Source of the DNA: Fimenecus sp051881435
Lineage (GTDB): Bacteria; Bacillota; Clostridia; Oscillospirales; Acutalibacteraceae
Assembly (NCBI GenBank): GCA_051881435.1
Contig: JBJEPW010000007.1
Location: 1 to 61,883 of the forward strand
Direction: 5' to 3'
DNA: 61,883 bases
Shown: positions 7,781 through 16,190 of the stretch, one piece after another
Position numbering within the stretch: the first letter of the stretch is position 1
How the letters are laid out: each line of letters begins with the position of its first letter
Notes under the pieces: model-generated
Databases searched by the model: none
What the model was told of the DNA's origin: nothing
Seen by the model: only the letters and a program-made list of their open reading frames with translations
Program-made: the position numbers and the translations under genes

Positions 7781-9087
7781 TATTTTTCCTCTTTGCTTTT
7801 TGTGCGGAAAGGCTTGGGAATAAAGCTTTCCGCACCCTCTTTATCCTTCATCTTGAAAATGCAGTCATTTATATCGGCTTTCCCCACAATTACATCCTCC
7901 GCAAAGCAATGGCAGGAGGGTGAGCCGCACATACCGCAGTCAAGACTGGGCAAGGAGGCTTCAAGCTCCTTAATATTATTCATTTTCTGCATTGCCTCAA
8001 AAACATTGTCTGCCAACTTCCAAGGAGACGCCTGCAAAGCCTTTTCCCAATGCATTTCTCTCGGAATACTCTCGTATTCAAGATGGTTGCAGGAAACGGG
8101 CATATACTTGCGAAGTCTTTGAAGTCTTGCTTTTGCGACAAAGGGATTTTCAACGGTCAGCGGACCGCCGACGCATCCGCCTGAGCAAGCGTTCAGCTCT
8201 ATAAATTCAAGGTCATTCAGTTTTTCGTCTTCCAATTCTTCAAGAACTTTTATAACATTCTCAATTCCGTCCGCGGCAAGGTATCTGTCCTTCAAAAGTG
8301 CCGAAGCTTCACCGCCTGAGGAAGCCCAACTAACCCCGATTATTCCCGAATCGCTCAAGTTTTCCGGAACATCTATTTTATCCATTTGTTGAACAAGAAC
8401 AGGGTAAATATCTTTGATGGGAAGTACACCGTTTATGTAAGACTTTCCGTTACAGATAGGTTGCTTTATTGAGGAGATTTTTGCGGTGCAGGGCGTGATA
8501 AAGAAAACACCTATTTCTTCATCGGAAAGACCTGTTTCCTCTCTTGCTTTTATTCGGGCAAGACGAGCCGCCTCCTCCATGGGAGCGTTCAAATCAAGAA
8601 CATTTTCAATAAGGTTGGGAAATCGTACTCTGATAAGACGGACAACAGCGGGACAAGCGGAAGAAATCAACGGTTTTTTTGTTTTCGGCATTGAAAGAAT
8701 CAGCCTTGTTGCCTCGCTTACCAATTCCGCACCCTTTGATACCTCAAACACATCGTCAAAACCAATCCGTTTAAGTCCTGTCAAAACATAATCCGTATCG
8801 TCAAGATTATTAAACTGACCGTATAATGACGGTGCAGGTACAGCTATTCTGTATTTATAATCTATTATTTCATTCAAGGAATATTTTTCGGCATACTTGG
8901 CGTGATAAGGACAAATACGGATACATTCTCCGCAGTCAACACAACGCTCTGAAATTATATATGCCTTTCCGTTTCTGACTCTTATAGCTTGCGTGGGGCA
9001 CCTTTTAAGACAGCTTACGCACCCCTTGCACTTTGACTCGTCAAGATAAACGGAATGGAAGAATTTTGCTTCTTTCAAAAAAATCAC
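7780..9087 (-). CDS. Putative sensory [FeFe]-hydrogenase-like protein with ferredoxin and FeS4 domains
   Basis: 435 aa. Two N-terminal [4Fe-4S] motifs (CKGCVSCLKRCP, CVDCGECIRICP, about 20-60) precede a hydrogenase large-subunit domain. H-cluster motifs are altered: L1 is SSACP (142-146) instead of TSCCP, so Ala144 replaces the proton-transfer Cys while ligand Cys145 stays; L2 is TPCTAK with Cys200; L3 is NACSGGCVGG with Cys301 and Cys305. All four cluster-ligand cysteines therefore remain. A C-terminal FeS4 motif CGMCGSPSCHC...C (384-409) follows. Family knowledge: group C/D enzymes with this substitution are thought to be H2/redox sensors rather than producers. Start: GTG at 9087, adjacent to the RsbW-like stop; a TTG at 9078 with GAGTGA upstream is an alternative. 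Confidence 0.8.
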   Translation of the reverse strand: MIFLKEAKFFHSVYLDESKCKGCVSCLKRCPTQAIRVRNGKAYIISERCVDCGECIRICPYHAKYAEKYSLNEIIDYKYRIAVPAPSLYGQFNNLDDTDYVLTGLKRIGFDDVFEVSKGAELVSEATRLILSMPKTKKPLISSACPAVVRLIRVRFPNLIENVLDLNAPMEEAARLARIKAREETGLSDEEIGVFFITPCTAKISSIKQPICNGKSYINGVLPIKDIYPVLVQQMDKIDVPENLSDSGIIGVSWASSGGEASALLKDRYLAADGIENVIKVLEELEDEKLNDLEFIELNACSGGCVGGPLTVENPFVAKARLQRLRKYMPVSCNHLEYESIPREMHWEKALQASPWKLADNVFEAMQKMNNIKELEASLPSLDCGMCGSPSCHCFAEDVIVGKADINDCIFKMKDKEGAESFIPKPFRTKSKEEK

Positions 9088-9513
9088 TCAAATCTGCTGA
9101 TATACTTTGAGGTACATGGTTGTACCCTCACCGACTTTTGTGTCGATTTTCATTTCATCAGTATATTTTTTTATGTTGGGAAGACCCATACCTGCCCCGA
9201 AGCCCAAAGAACGGACATTATCGGGAGCTGTTGAATATCCCTCTTTCATGGCAAGAGCCACATCGGGAATTCCGGGTCCGTGGTCTGTTAATACCATACT
9301 TACACATTCGGGTGAAATCTCAACATCAATCTCACCGCCGCCGGCGTGAATTACCAAGTTAATCTCCGCCTCGTAAAGCGCTATTACAACTCTGCGCACC
9401 AAATCGTGACTGAACCCCAAGTCTTTAAGAGCTTTTTTCACCGAGCCGGAGGCTTCTCCCGCACGGGTAAAATCGTCACCGGGCACCGTGTAATGCAGGG
9501 TGAGATTGCTCAT
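9088..9513 (-). CDS. RsbW/SpoIIAB-like ATP-binding protein (GHKL serine kinase/anti-sigma type)
   Basis: 141-aa single-domain HATPase_c protein. The N box is ALYEAEINLVIHA, G1 is DHGPGIPD, and the G2 lid contains GFGAGMGL. The length equals RsbW/SpoIIAB-type anti-sigma kinases. No sigma factor or STAS anti-anti-sigma gene is adjacent; instead it lies between a DRTGG gene (4-nt ATGA overlap) and the hydrogenase-like gene (adjacent codons). I infer it transmits the state of the Fe-S sensor, by phosphorylation or partner binding, but its target is unknown. Confidence 0.82.
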   Translation of the reverse strand: MSNLTLHYTVPGDDFTRAGEASGSVKKALKDLGFSHDLVRRVVIALYEAEINLVIHAGGGEIDVEISPECVSMVLTDHGPGIPDVALAMKEGYSTAPDNVRSLGFGAGMGLPNIKKYTDEMKIDTKVGEGTTMYLKVYQQI

Positions 9514-9860
9514 TTCAACGCTCCTCCTCTGAGTCCCTTTTCATAAAGCATACCGCAGGAAGCAAACATTGCCTGTTTTGTGGACATAAGAACAATATCG
9601 CGGTCCTTTGCAAGCTCTATAATGCCCTCGTCGGGGTGCTTCCCTCTTACAAAAACTATGCATTGCATATCCATCATTTCCGCGGTTCTTACCACCTGCG
9701 GGTTAACAAGCCCCGAAAGCAGTACCGCCTGTTCCTTAACATATGCCAGCACATCGCTCATCATATCGCTGCCGCACGCCGTGAAAACATCACGGTCCAT
9801 AAATTCCTCACCGCAGATAACCTCTGCGTCAAGAATTTCTTTTATTTCGTAAACCTTCAT
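9510..9860 (-). CDS. DRTGG-domain protein (first gene of the hydrogenase-like operon)
   Basis: 116 aa from the ATG at 9860, chosen because GGGAGGA lies 7 nt upstream; an upstream in-frame ATG at 9878 lacks this. DRTGG-type core: VYEIKEILDAEVICGEEFMD...ACGSDMMSDVLAYVKEQAVLLSGLVNPQVVRTAEMMD, followed by CIVFVRGKHPDEGIIELA. It is distinct in sequence from the second DRTGG copy at 7454-7780. Role unproven; context ties it to the RsbW-like kinase, whose start overlaps its stop. Confidence 0.78.
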   Translation of the reverse strand: MKVYEIKEILDAEVICGEEFMDRDVFTACGSDMMSDVLAYVKEQAVLLSGLVNPQVVRTAEMMDMQCIVFVRGKHPDEGIIELAKDRDIVLMSTKQAMFASCGMLYEKGLRGGALK

Positions 9861-9897
9861 TAAAATTCCTCCCGACATTCTGTCAGATATATAGTTT

Positions 9898-9926
9898 ATT
9901 ATACACCTTCAAAAAAACTCTGGCAA
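9898..9926 (-). promoter_or_regulatory. Sigma-A promoter of the DRTGG/hydrogenase-like/PHP operon
   Basis: TTGCCA (9926-9921), 17-nt spacer, TATAAT (9903-9898) on the minus strand, about 38 nt upstream of the first start codon. Confidence 0.75.
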
Positions 9927-9971
9927 TTCATAACTTTACCGAATTATATTCTGTTCATTTGTGAAAAAGGA

Positions 9972-10081
9972 CAAAGAAAAAACGGACGGTTGCGGATCCG
10001 TCCGTTTTTCCGGCTGATTCTCATCAGCCTGAGGGGTTGTTTGAGGATGGGGTATGTTACTCGGATTTGTCTTCCGAGTAC
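9972..10081 (-). ncRNA. Candidate ~110-nt small RNA with C-rich linker
   Basis: Read on the minus strand this ORF-free stretch has three hairpins: 8-bp TACTCGGA/TCCGAGTA (10080-10058), 7-bp GGCTGAT/ATCAGCC (10029-10012), and a 9-bp AACGGACGG/CCGTCCGTT terminator stem (10006-9981) followed by a T-run. Between the first two lies a 28-nt unpaired C-rich linker with ACCCCATCC and ACCCCTC, complementary to Shine-Dalgarno-type sequence. A possible promoter is TTGTTT-16-TATTAT (10115-10088). C-rich single-stranded loops are typical of Firmicute trans-acting sRNAs. The alternative is two unrelated terminators in an intergenic region. Confidence 0.45.
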
Positions 10082-10185
10082 ACTTAAATAATAACCTGCA
10101 ATTATGAAAAAACAATGAATAAAGTTTTAAAAAACAGATAAAAGTTTATGAACGGTAAAAAAATGAAAAAATTTTCAAAAAACAG

Positions 10186-10199
10186 CAAACAAATGTTTG
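10186..10199 (+). promoter_or_regulatory. LexA operator (SOS box) in the lexA promoter
   Basis: CAAACAAATGTTTG matches the Gram-positive SOS consensus CGAACRNRYGTTYG at 13 of 14 positions and lies in a longer palindrome GCAAAC-N4-GTTTGC (10185-10200). It overlaps the predicted -35 of lexA, as expected for autoregulation. Confidence 0.8.
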
Positions 10200-10225
10200 C
10201 TTTTTCGAAAAAAGTATGATAGAAT
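10197..10225 (+). promoter_or_regulatory. lexA promoter
   Basis: TTGCTT (10197-10202), 17-nt spacer, TAGAAT (10220-10225). The -35 overlaps the SOS box. An alternative -10 is TATGAT at 10215-10220. Confidence 0.5.
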
Positions 10226-10296
10226 ATAAAAAAAGTTATGTAATTTCGTATTTTTACGGTTATTTTCTCTTAAAAATTCGTCAGGAGGATTCTTTT

Positions 10297-10887
10297 ATGC
10301 GCCCAATCAACGATACACAGCAAAAAATTTATGAGTTTCTTTGCGAGCGCTCTCAATGCGGAGTTCCGCCCTCGGTGCGTGAAATCGGCTCAGCCGTGGG
10401 GCTTCGTTCAACCTCATCGGTGCAGGCAAACCTCGATGCGTTGGAGGAGGCAGGGTATATTGAGCGCGACCCGATGCTCAAAAGGTCAATCCGCGTTCTC
10501 GGTCAGGCGGAAAACGTCACAAGCGTCCCCCTGCTGGGAACTGTTACGGCAGGTATGCCTATTCTCGCCGTTGAGCAGATTGAGGGGTATATAGCATATA
10601 ACGGCAGAGTGTCGCGGGATAAATCCCTTTTCGCCCTTAAAGTTCGCGGTGAAAGTATGATTTGGGCGGGTATTTTAGACGGCGATATTGTTATTGCCGA
10701 AAAAACTCCCGTTGCCGCAAACGGTGAAATAGTTGTGGCTATGATTGAGGACGAGGCAACCGTAAAGCGCTTTTATAAAGAAAACGGCCATTTCAGATTA
10801 CAGCCTGAAAACGACGCCTTTGAGCCGATAATCACGAATGAAGTTATTATTCTCGGCAAGGTGGTTGCGGTTTACAGATACTATTGA
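10297..10887 (+). CDS. lexA: LexA SOS repressor
   Basis: 196 aa from the ATG at 10297, selected because AGGAGGA lies 8 nt upstream; the reading frame extends further up without such a site. The N-terminal winged HTH (GVPPSVREIGSAVGLRSTSSVQANL, about 22-46) binds DNA. The C-terminal S24 autoprotease has the Ala85-Gly86 cleavage site in TAGMP, catalytic Ser120 in GESM and Lys157 in EATVKRF. RecA-stimulated self-cleavage derepresses the SOS regulon. The gene has an SOS box at its own promoter; related sites occur upstream of the HAD/rarA operon and of the 81-aa gene at 54169. Confidence 0.95.
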   Translation: MRPINDTQQKIYEFLCERSQCGVPPSVREIGSAVGLRSTSSVQANLDALEEAGYIERDPMLKRSIRVLGQAENVTSVPLLGTVTAGMPILAVEQIEGYIAYNGRVSRDKSLFALKVRGESMIWAGILDGDIVIAEKTPVAANGEIVVAMIEDEATVKRFYKENGHFRLQPENDAFEPIITNEVIILGKVVAVYRYY

Positions 10888-10904
10888 TAAATACTTTTAT
10901 TTCT

Positions 10905-10936
10905 TACAGGGAGCTAATGTTGCTCCCTGTATTTTT
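10905..10936 (+). terminator. Intrinsic terminator after lexA
   Basis: 10-bp stem TACAGGGAGC / GCTCCCTGTA (10905-10914, 10922-10931) followed by TTTTT. Confidence 0.85.
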
Positions 10937-10957
10937 ATAACTCCATGATAATTTGTA

Positions 10958-10986
10958 TTGAAAACCGAAAGATTTTTTGATAAATT
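10958..10986 (+). promoter_or_regulatory. Probable promoter of the esterase-GH31-symporter operon
   Basis: TTGAAA (10958-10963), 17-nt spacer, TAAATT (10981-10986), 44 nt upstream of the esterase start. The -10 is moderate (4 of 6). Confidence 0.45.
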
Positions 10987-11029
10987 ATATGTAGGTAAAT
11001 TTTTCCTGACGGGGAATAGAGGGTTACAT

Positions 11030-12367
11030 ATGAATTATATTGAAAAAGAAACACCCTGCGGGGCTATCAAGGGTATTGAAACCGAACGGTGTATAGAATA
11101 CCGCGGCGTGCGGTATGCAAGGGCTTCACGGTATGAATATCCCGTGCAGGAAAAGGAATGGGACGGCGTGTACGACGCCACCGAATACAAGGCTTGCTGT
11201 TATCAGCACCGCGCGTTTGAAGACGATGCAAAGGTAAATCCCTTTTATCACAAGGAATTTCGCGACGGGCTTTCGTTTACATACAGTGAGGACTGTTTTT
11301 TTCTCAATATTTGGGCGCCGAAGAACGCCGAAAACTGCCCTGTTTTAATCTATATTCACGGCGGCAGCTTTACGGGCGGCAGTACGGACGAGGGGCATAT
11401 TAAAGGTGAACGCTTTGCCGAAAAGGGCATTATCACCGTGGCGATGAACTACCGCCTGGGGCCTTACGGCTTTTGTGCCCATGAGGACTTAAAGGACGAA
11501 AACGGCTACCTTGCCAATTTCGGGCTGTATGACCAAACCGTTGCCATTCAGTGGGTGCTTGACAATATTTCAGCCTTGGGCGGAGACCCGCAGAAAATCA
11601 CCTTGATGGGGCAAAGCGCAGGCGCTATGAGCGTTGATATTCACCTTAATAATCCGATGCTTAAAGGCAAAATCGCAGGAGTAATTATGCAAAGCGGCGC
11701 AGGATTGCAAAGATGTGTTTTAAAGCCCCTCACAATATCTAAAATCACGCCATTTTGGGATAAAATTGCAGAAAATGCAGGCGTAAAATCCGTAAAGGAA
11801 CTGAAAGATGTTGATGCGAAAGGCCTTTATTATGCGTGGCTTAAAGCCTGCAAGGAAACGAAGCACAGTATGTCTTCCACATTTCCCGTTTTCGACGGCA
11901 AGCTGCTCTGTGAGGAAACCTTTAACTTAAAATCGGTACCCGATGTGCCACAGATTATCGGCTCGACATGTACGGATATGATTCCCATTGTGCTGGAAGG
12001 CGTTATCAAAAAGTGGGCTAAATATATGCAGAAGCACAATACAGCCCCCTGTTATATTTATAACTTTAACCGATTTTTGCCCGGTGACGATATGGGCGCG
12101 TGGCATTCGGCAGATTTGCTGTATGCTTTTTCTACGCTGGATTTTAACTGGCGGCCTTTTGAGGAGATTGACTATAAAATTTCCGAACAGCTTTCCGACT
12201 CCATCTGTGCATTTATGAAAAGCGGCAATCCCAACTGCCCGTCTATCCCCGAATGGAAAGCGAATTACAGAAAACCTATGTCTTTCTGCGAAAATTCTGC
12301 GTGCGCGCCTTGGAAAACCAAAGATAATCTTAAATTCACCATCACGGGAAAAGGAAAGACGGTATAA
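11030..12367 (+). CDS. Type B carboxylesterase (alpha/beta hydrolase)
   Basis: 445 aa from the ATG at 11030 (GAGGG about 7 nt upstream; a TTG further up overlaps the predicted promoter). The carboxylesterase/lipase type B fold is shown by YRGVRYA near the N-terminus, the oxyanion HGGSFTGGS, the nucleophile elbow GQSAGAMS and a late His in GAWHSADL. There is no signal peptide. It is the first gene of an operon with a GH31 glycosidase and a sugar symporter, so a role in removing acyl (acetyl/feruloyl) groups from an imported oligosaccharide is plausible (inference). The stop overlaps the next ATG by one base. Confidence 0.85.
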   Translation: MNYIEKETPCGAIKGIETERCIEYRGVRYARASRYEYPVQEKEWDGVYDATEYKACCYQHRAFEDDAKVNPFYHKEFRDGLSFTYSEDCFFLNIWAPKNAENCPVLIYIHGGSFTGGSTDEGHIKGERFAEKGIITVAMNYRLGPYGFCAHEDLKDENGYLANFGLYDQTVAIQWVLDNISALGGDPQKITLMGQSAGAMSVDIHLNNPMLKGKIAGVIMQSGAGLQRCVLKPLTISKITPFWDKIAENAGVKSVKELKDVDAKGLYYAWLKACKETKHSMSSTFPVFDGKLLCEETFNLKSVPDVPQIIGSTCTDMIPIVLEGVIKKWAKYMQKHNTAPCYIYNFNRFLPGDDMGAWHSADLLYAFSTLDFNWRPFEEIDYKISEQLSDSICAFMKSGNPNCPSIPEWKANYRKPMSFCENSACAPWKTKDNLKFTITGKGKTV

Positions 12368-14652
12368 TGGGAAAGTTTAACTATAATTTCAGCCTTTCAA
12401 GTGCTACGGATACGGCTCGTATCTATGAAAGCGAGGGCAACACCGTTCGGCTTGATTTTGTAAGCGGCAGTTGCTTGCGCGTTGCCGTATATAAAAATCA
12501 AAACACGATGTTGCCGACATTTTCGGTAAATCCCGACGGCGAATTTCTCACAGAGGGGCGAGACCGTTTGAGCACGGCAGGATTTTCCCTTTGTGCGCCG
12601 CAGGTTTCCGTCGGTGAAAACAAAGAAACATTCGCCTTGCCTTGCGGCGTGGAGATTTTAATAAACCGAAAAAACTTTCTTTTGGAATACCGCAAAAACG
12701 GTGAAATTCTCTTTGCCGACCGCGCGCCCCTTGCCTATAATTTCGGCGGTGAATTCGGCAGAGAAACCTATCATTATATCACCCGCCAAAACGGCGAACA
12801 CATTTTCGGGCTCGGTGACAAGGGCGGTTCCCTCAATAAAGCAGGCAGAGCCTTTCGCATAGAAACCTGCGACTGTATGGGCTATAACGCCGCCGAGAGC
12901 GACCCGCTTTACAAACACATTCCGTTTTATATTTGCGAAAACGATGTGGGCTGTTACGGTATTTTTTACGATACTGCCGACACCTCCTATATGGATTTCG
13001 GCAAGGAAATCAACAACTATTATCCGCCGTACAAATACTTTAAAACCGAGGACGATTGCCTTGTGTATTATGTGTTTTTCGGCACGAAACTTTCGGTTTT
13101 ACAACAGTTCTGTTCCCTCTGCGGCAAGCAGGCGTTCCCCGCGAAATGGAGTTTTGATTACTGCGGCAGTACCATGGCGTATACCGACGCGCCCGATTCC
13201 GAAAAGCAAATGAACGGCTTTTTGCAGAAATTAGAGGAATACGATTTATCCTGCAAGGGATTTTATCTTTCCTCGGGCTACACTTCCATCGGCGACAGAA
13301 GATATGTTTTTCATTGGAATACAGATAAATTCCCGAATCCAGAAGCGTTTATCCAAAAATTCGCCGACAGCGGCATACAAATTATCCCAAATATTAAGCC
13401 CGCGTTTTTAGACAGCCACCCGCTGTATAAAGAAATTGCCGACAAAGGCTATTTCGTGAAAAATCCCGACGGCACGCCTTTTGTGACGGAGTTTTGGGAC
13501 GGCTTGGGCAGTTATTTAGACTTCACCAATCCTGACGCTTTTGCGTTTTGGGCGGAAAAGGTACGGGAAACCTTGTTGGATTTAGGCATCGTCGCCACTT
13601 GGAATGATAACAACGAGTTTGATGTTCGGGACTGCGATGCCGTTGCCTGCGGGTTCGGCGGCGAAGCCGTACAGGCAAGCCGTATTCGCCCCATACTCAC
13701 TTATTTAATGGTTGCCGCGTCTTACCGCGCACAAATCCAAAAAAATCCGAATATAAGACCGTTCCTTTCCACCCGAAGCGGCAATATTGCCGTGCGGCGT
13801 TTGGCGCAAACCTGGTCGGGGGATAACCGTACCGACTTTGCCGATTTGCGCTATTGCCATAATATAGGACTTACGATGTCACTTTCAGGGCTTTTCTTTT
13901 ACGGTCACGATTTAGGCGGCTTTCACGGAGATATGCCTTCCCGCGAACTGCTTTTGCGGTGGTTACAGCACGGTATTTTTGAGCCGCGCTTTACCGTGCA
14001 CAGTTGGAATGCAGACGGCTCTGCTACCATGCCTTGGAGTTATCCCGATATCATACCCTCGGTGCAAGAACTGTTCGCACAGCGGAAAAAACTGATTCCA
14101 TATCTCTATTCCTGTGCGTATAACGCCGTGGAAAAGGAACTTCCCCTAAATGCGCCGCCGCTTTTGTACTATGATGACAAAGAGCTTTACAAACAAAACG
14201 ACGGTATGCTTGTGGGCAGAGATATTTTGGTTTACTTCGCCTTTGACGAGGGACAAACTGCCGTCACTGCCTATTTGCCCAAAGGGGAAAATTGGTATTT
14301 GGACGGCAAAGTGTATGCAGGCGGGCAAAGCGTTTCGCTGACGGTATTGCCCACAGATAAAATGCCCTATTTCGTGCGGTGCGGGAGTGTTATTCCCACC
14401 GACGAGGGCGAAACGGTGTTTACCGTTTACCCGCTTAAAAACGGCGAATTTACAAGCGAGTTTTTCACCGATGACGGCGAGACTTTCGCTTATCAAGACA
14501 ATACCTGCGTGCATCTGCATTTTACGGTACAGTGCACGGAAAACGCTGTTTCGGTGTCCTATCAAAACACAGGGAATATGCCTTTTACGCCCTGTATCCG
14601 TCTTTGCGAAGGCGATAGCAGAACGCTTACGATAATAAAGGAGGAAAAATGA
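12367..14652 (+). CDS. GH31 family glycosidase
   Basis: 761-aa cytoplasmic glycosidase. The N-terminal domain carries FGLGDKGGSLNKAGRAFRI, the barrel has the nucleophile Asp in TWNDNNEFDV and the acid/base Asp in HSWNADGSAT, and there is a C-terminal beta domain. The WNDxNE motif is that of alpha-glucosidase-like GH31 members. It is only distantly similar to the other GH31 gene at 4691-6658, so the two probably have different substrates. It starts on a TAATG overlap with the esterase and overlaps the downstream symporter by 4 nt. Confidence 0.85.
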   Translation: MGKFNYNFSLSSATDTARIYESEGNTVRLDFVSGSCLRVAVYKNQNTMLPTFSVNPDGEFLTEGRDRLSTAGFSLCAPQVSVGENKETFALPCGVEILINRKNFLLEYRKNGEILFADRAPLAYNFGGEFGRETYHYITRQNGEHIFGLGDKGGSLNKAGRAFRIETCDCMGYNAAESDPLYKHIPFYICENDVGCYGIFYDTADTSYMDFGKEINNYYPPYKYFKTEDDCLVYYVFFGTKLSVLQQFCSLCGKQAFPAKWSFDYCGSTMAYTDAPDSEKQMNGFLQKLEEYDLSCKGFYLSSGYTSIGDRRYVFHWNTDKFPNPEAFIQKFADSGIQIIPNIKPAFLDSHPLYKEIADKGYFVKNPDGTPFVTEFWDGLGSYLDFTNPDAFAFWAEKVRETLLDLGIVATWNDNNEFDVRDCDAVACGFGGEAVQASRIRPILTYLMVAASYRAQIQKNPNIRPFLSTRSGNIAVRRLAQTWSGDNRTDFADLRYCHNIGLTMSLSGLFFYGHDLGGFHGDMPSRELLLRWLQHGIFEPRFTVHSWNADGSATMPWSYPDIIPSVQELFAQRKKLIPYLYSCAYNAVEKELPLNAPPLLYYDDKELYKQNDGMLVGRDILVYFAFDEGQTAVTAYLPKGENWYLDGKVYAGGQSVSLTVLPTDKMPYFVRCGSVIPTDEGETVFTVYPLKNGEFTSEFFTDDGETFAYQDNTCVHLHFTVQCTENAVSVSYQNTGNMPFTPCIRLCEGDSRTLTIIKEEK

Positions 14653-16070
14653 TGGAAAAAGCACAGCAAACCCACGGTATAAAGGCCGTTGACCGTTTTG
14701 GCTATGCCCTCGGCGATATGGGCGGCATTTTGACCTTTTCGTTGGTTAATTCCTTTTTGACCATGTTTTACACCGATGTTTTGGGGCTCGCCACCGCCTC
14801 TATCACGGTGCTGATGCTGGTGGCGCGTATTTGGGACGCAGTAAATGACCCCATGTGGGGCGCGTTTATCGACTCCCGCCGTCCCACAAAATACGGCAGA
14901 TTTCGTCCGTATATTCTCGCCATGTCCCTGCCGCTGGCAATTTCGGCATTTTTGATGTTCTTTAAACTGCCGGGGCTTACCGAAAAGCAATATCTGATTT
15001 ATGCGTACATCACCTACATTTTTTACGGTATGATGTACACGGGCGTCAACATTCCCTATGGCTCGTTGGCCTCTGTCATTACCGATGATGAAATCGAGCG
15101 TTCGTCTTTGTCTATGTGGCGGTCTGTGGGCGCAGGTGTGGGCGGACTTCCCGCGCAAATTCTGTTGCCGCTTCTAGTTTATACCACCGTTGCAAGCGCA
15201 GACGGCGGCACGGTGAAAGTGCTCGACGGCGGCAAATTGAGTATTGCAGTCGGTTGCCTTTCCGTTTTAACGCTGATTACCTTTTTTGCCCATTTTAAAC
15301 TGACCAAAGAGCGTGTGACCGTTTCGGCAAAGCAAAGTGAAAGCAAATACAATCTTTTCAACAGTATGCGCTTACTGCTTCGCAACAAGCCGTTTTTGGC
15401 ACTTTGCGGCGTGTCCATGCTTTTGATTTGCTTCCAGATGTATACCCAAACGGTTTATAACTACCTGTTTAAAAACTTCTTTGTTGCGCCGGAATTATAC
15501 AGTATTGTCACCGTTTGTACTTATCTGCCGATGGCGATGTTCTTGCCTGTAATGGGGAAACTGATTCGCAAATTCGGCAAAAAAGAGATTTGCGCGGTGG
15601 GCATTGCCTTTGCGGCGGTTGTCAACATTGTGATGTACCTTTTGGGGTACACCGCCCTGTCGCAAAATCCCTATCTGTTCCTTGTAATGACCTTCCTTTC
15701 GGGCGCAGGACAAACTTTCCTTGTGCTTGAAATTTGGGCAATGGTGATGGATGTAATTGACTACCACGAACTGCTTTCGGGCAGACGGGAGGAAAGCACC
15801 GCGTACTCGTTCTATTCCTTTGCAAGAAAATTAGGGCAGACCGCCGCAGGCGCAGGCGTGCCCGCCATTCTCGGCATCATCGGCTATGACGGCAAATTGG
15901 CGCAACAGCCCGCCGCAGTGGTGGAAAAACTCTACGGCATTTCCACCTTGGTGCCTGCTGTCATTTTAACCGTATTGTTCGTGCTTCTTTTCTTCGGCTA
16001 TAAACTGTCGAAAAAAGAACTTGAAAAACTGCATGAACAGTTGGACGAATACCACAGTAAAGAAGCATAA
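14649..16070 (+). CDS. GPH-family glycoside:cation symporter (MelB-like MFS)
   Basis: 473-aa protein with about 12 membrane segments. DRFGYALGDMGGILTF and ARIWDAVNDPMWGAFIDSR, with the following KYGRFRPYI, are hallmark GPH (MelB/XylP/UidB) motifs. It imports a glycoside with Na+ or H+. An AAGGAGG ribosome site precedes adjacent ATGs at 14649 and 14652. As last gene of the operon with a carboxylesterase and a GH31 enzyme it probably supplies their substrate; the sugar is unknown. Confidence 0.88.
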   Translation: MMEKAQQTHGIKAVDRFGYALGDMGGILTFSLVNSFLTMFYTDVLGLATASITVLMLVARIWDAVNDPMWGAFIDSRRPTKYGRFRPYILAMSLPLAISAFLMFFKLPGLTEKQYLIYAYITYIFYGMMYTGVNIPYGSLASVITDDEIERSSLSMWRSVGAGVGGLPAQILLPLLVYTTVASADGGTVKVLDGGKLSIAVGCLSVLTLITFFAHFKLTKERVTVSAKQSESKYNLFNSMRLLLRNKPFLALCGVSMLLICFQMYTQTVYNYLFKNFFVAPELYSIVTVCTYLPMAMFLPVMGKLIRKFGKKEICAVGIAFAAVVNIVMYLLGYTALSQNPYLFLVMTFLSGAGQTFLVLEIWAMVMDVIDYHELLSGRREESTAYSFYSFARKLGQTAAGAGVPAILGIIGYDGKLAQQPAAVVEKLYGISTLVPAVILTVLFVLLFFGYKLSKKELEKLHEQLDEYHSKEA

Positions 16071-16086
16071 TTCATTGTATTATTAC

Positions 16087-16126
16087 ATCAGCCTCCGGCT
16101 TACACACCGGAGGCTGATTGTTTATT
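16087..16126 (+). terminator. Intrinsic terminator after the symporter gene
   Basis: 12-bp stem ATCAGCCTCCGG (16087-16098) / CCGGAGGCTGAT (16107-16118), then TGTTTATT. Confidence 0.75.
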
Positions 16127-16190
16127 GCATAATTCTTAACTTGTTTGTAAATTATAAAACATTGTTATTCGTAAGACATACGAAAAATGC

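Noticed and set aside
14562..15158. Leftward 198-aa reading frame antisense to the symporter
   Set aside because: His/Arg/Gln-rich translation typical of the complement of a coding strand; the sense gene has clear GPH motifs.
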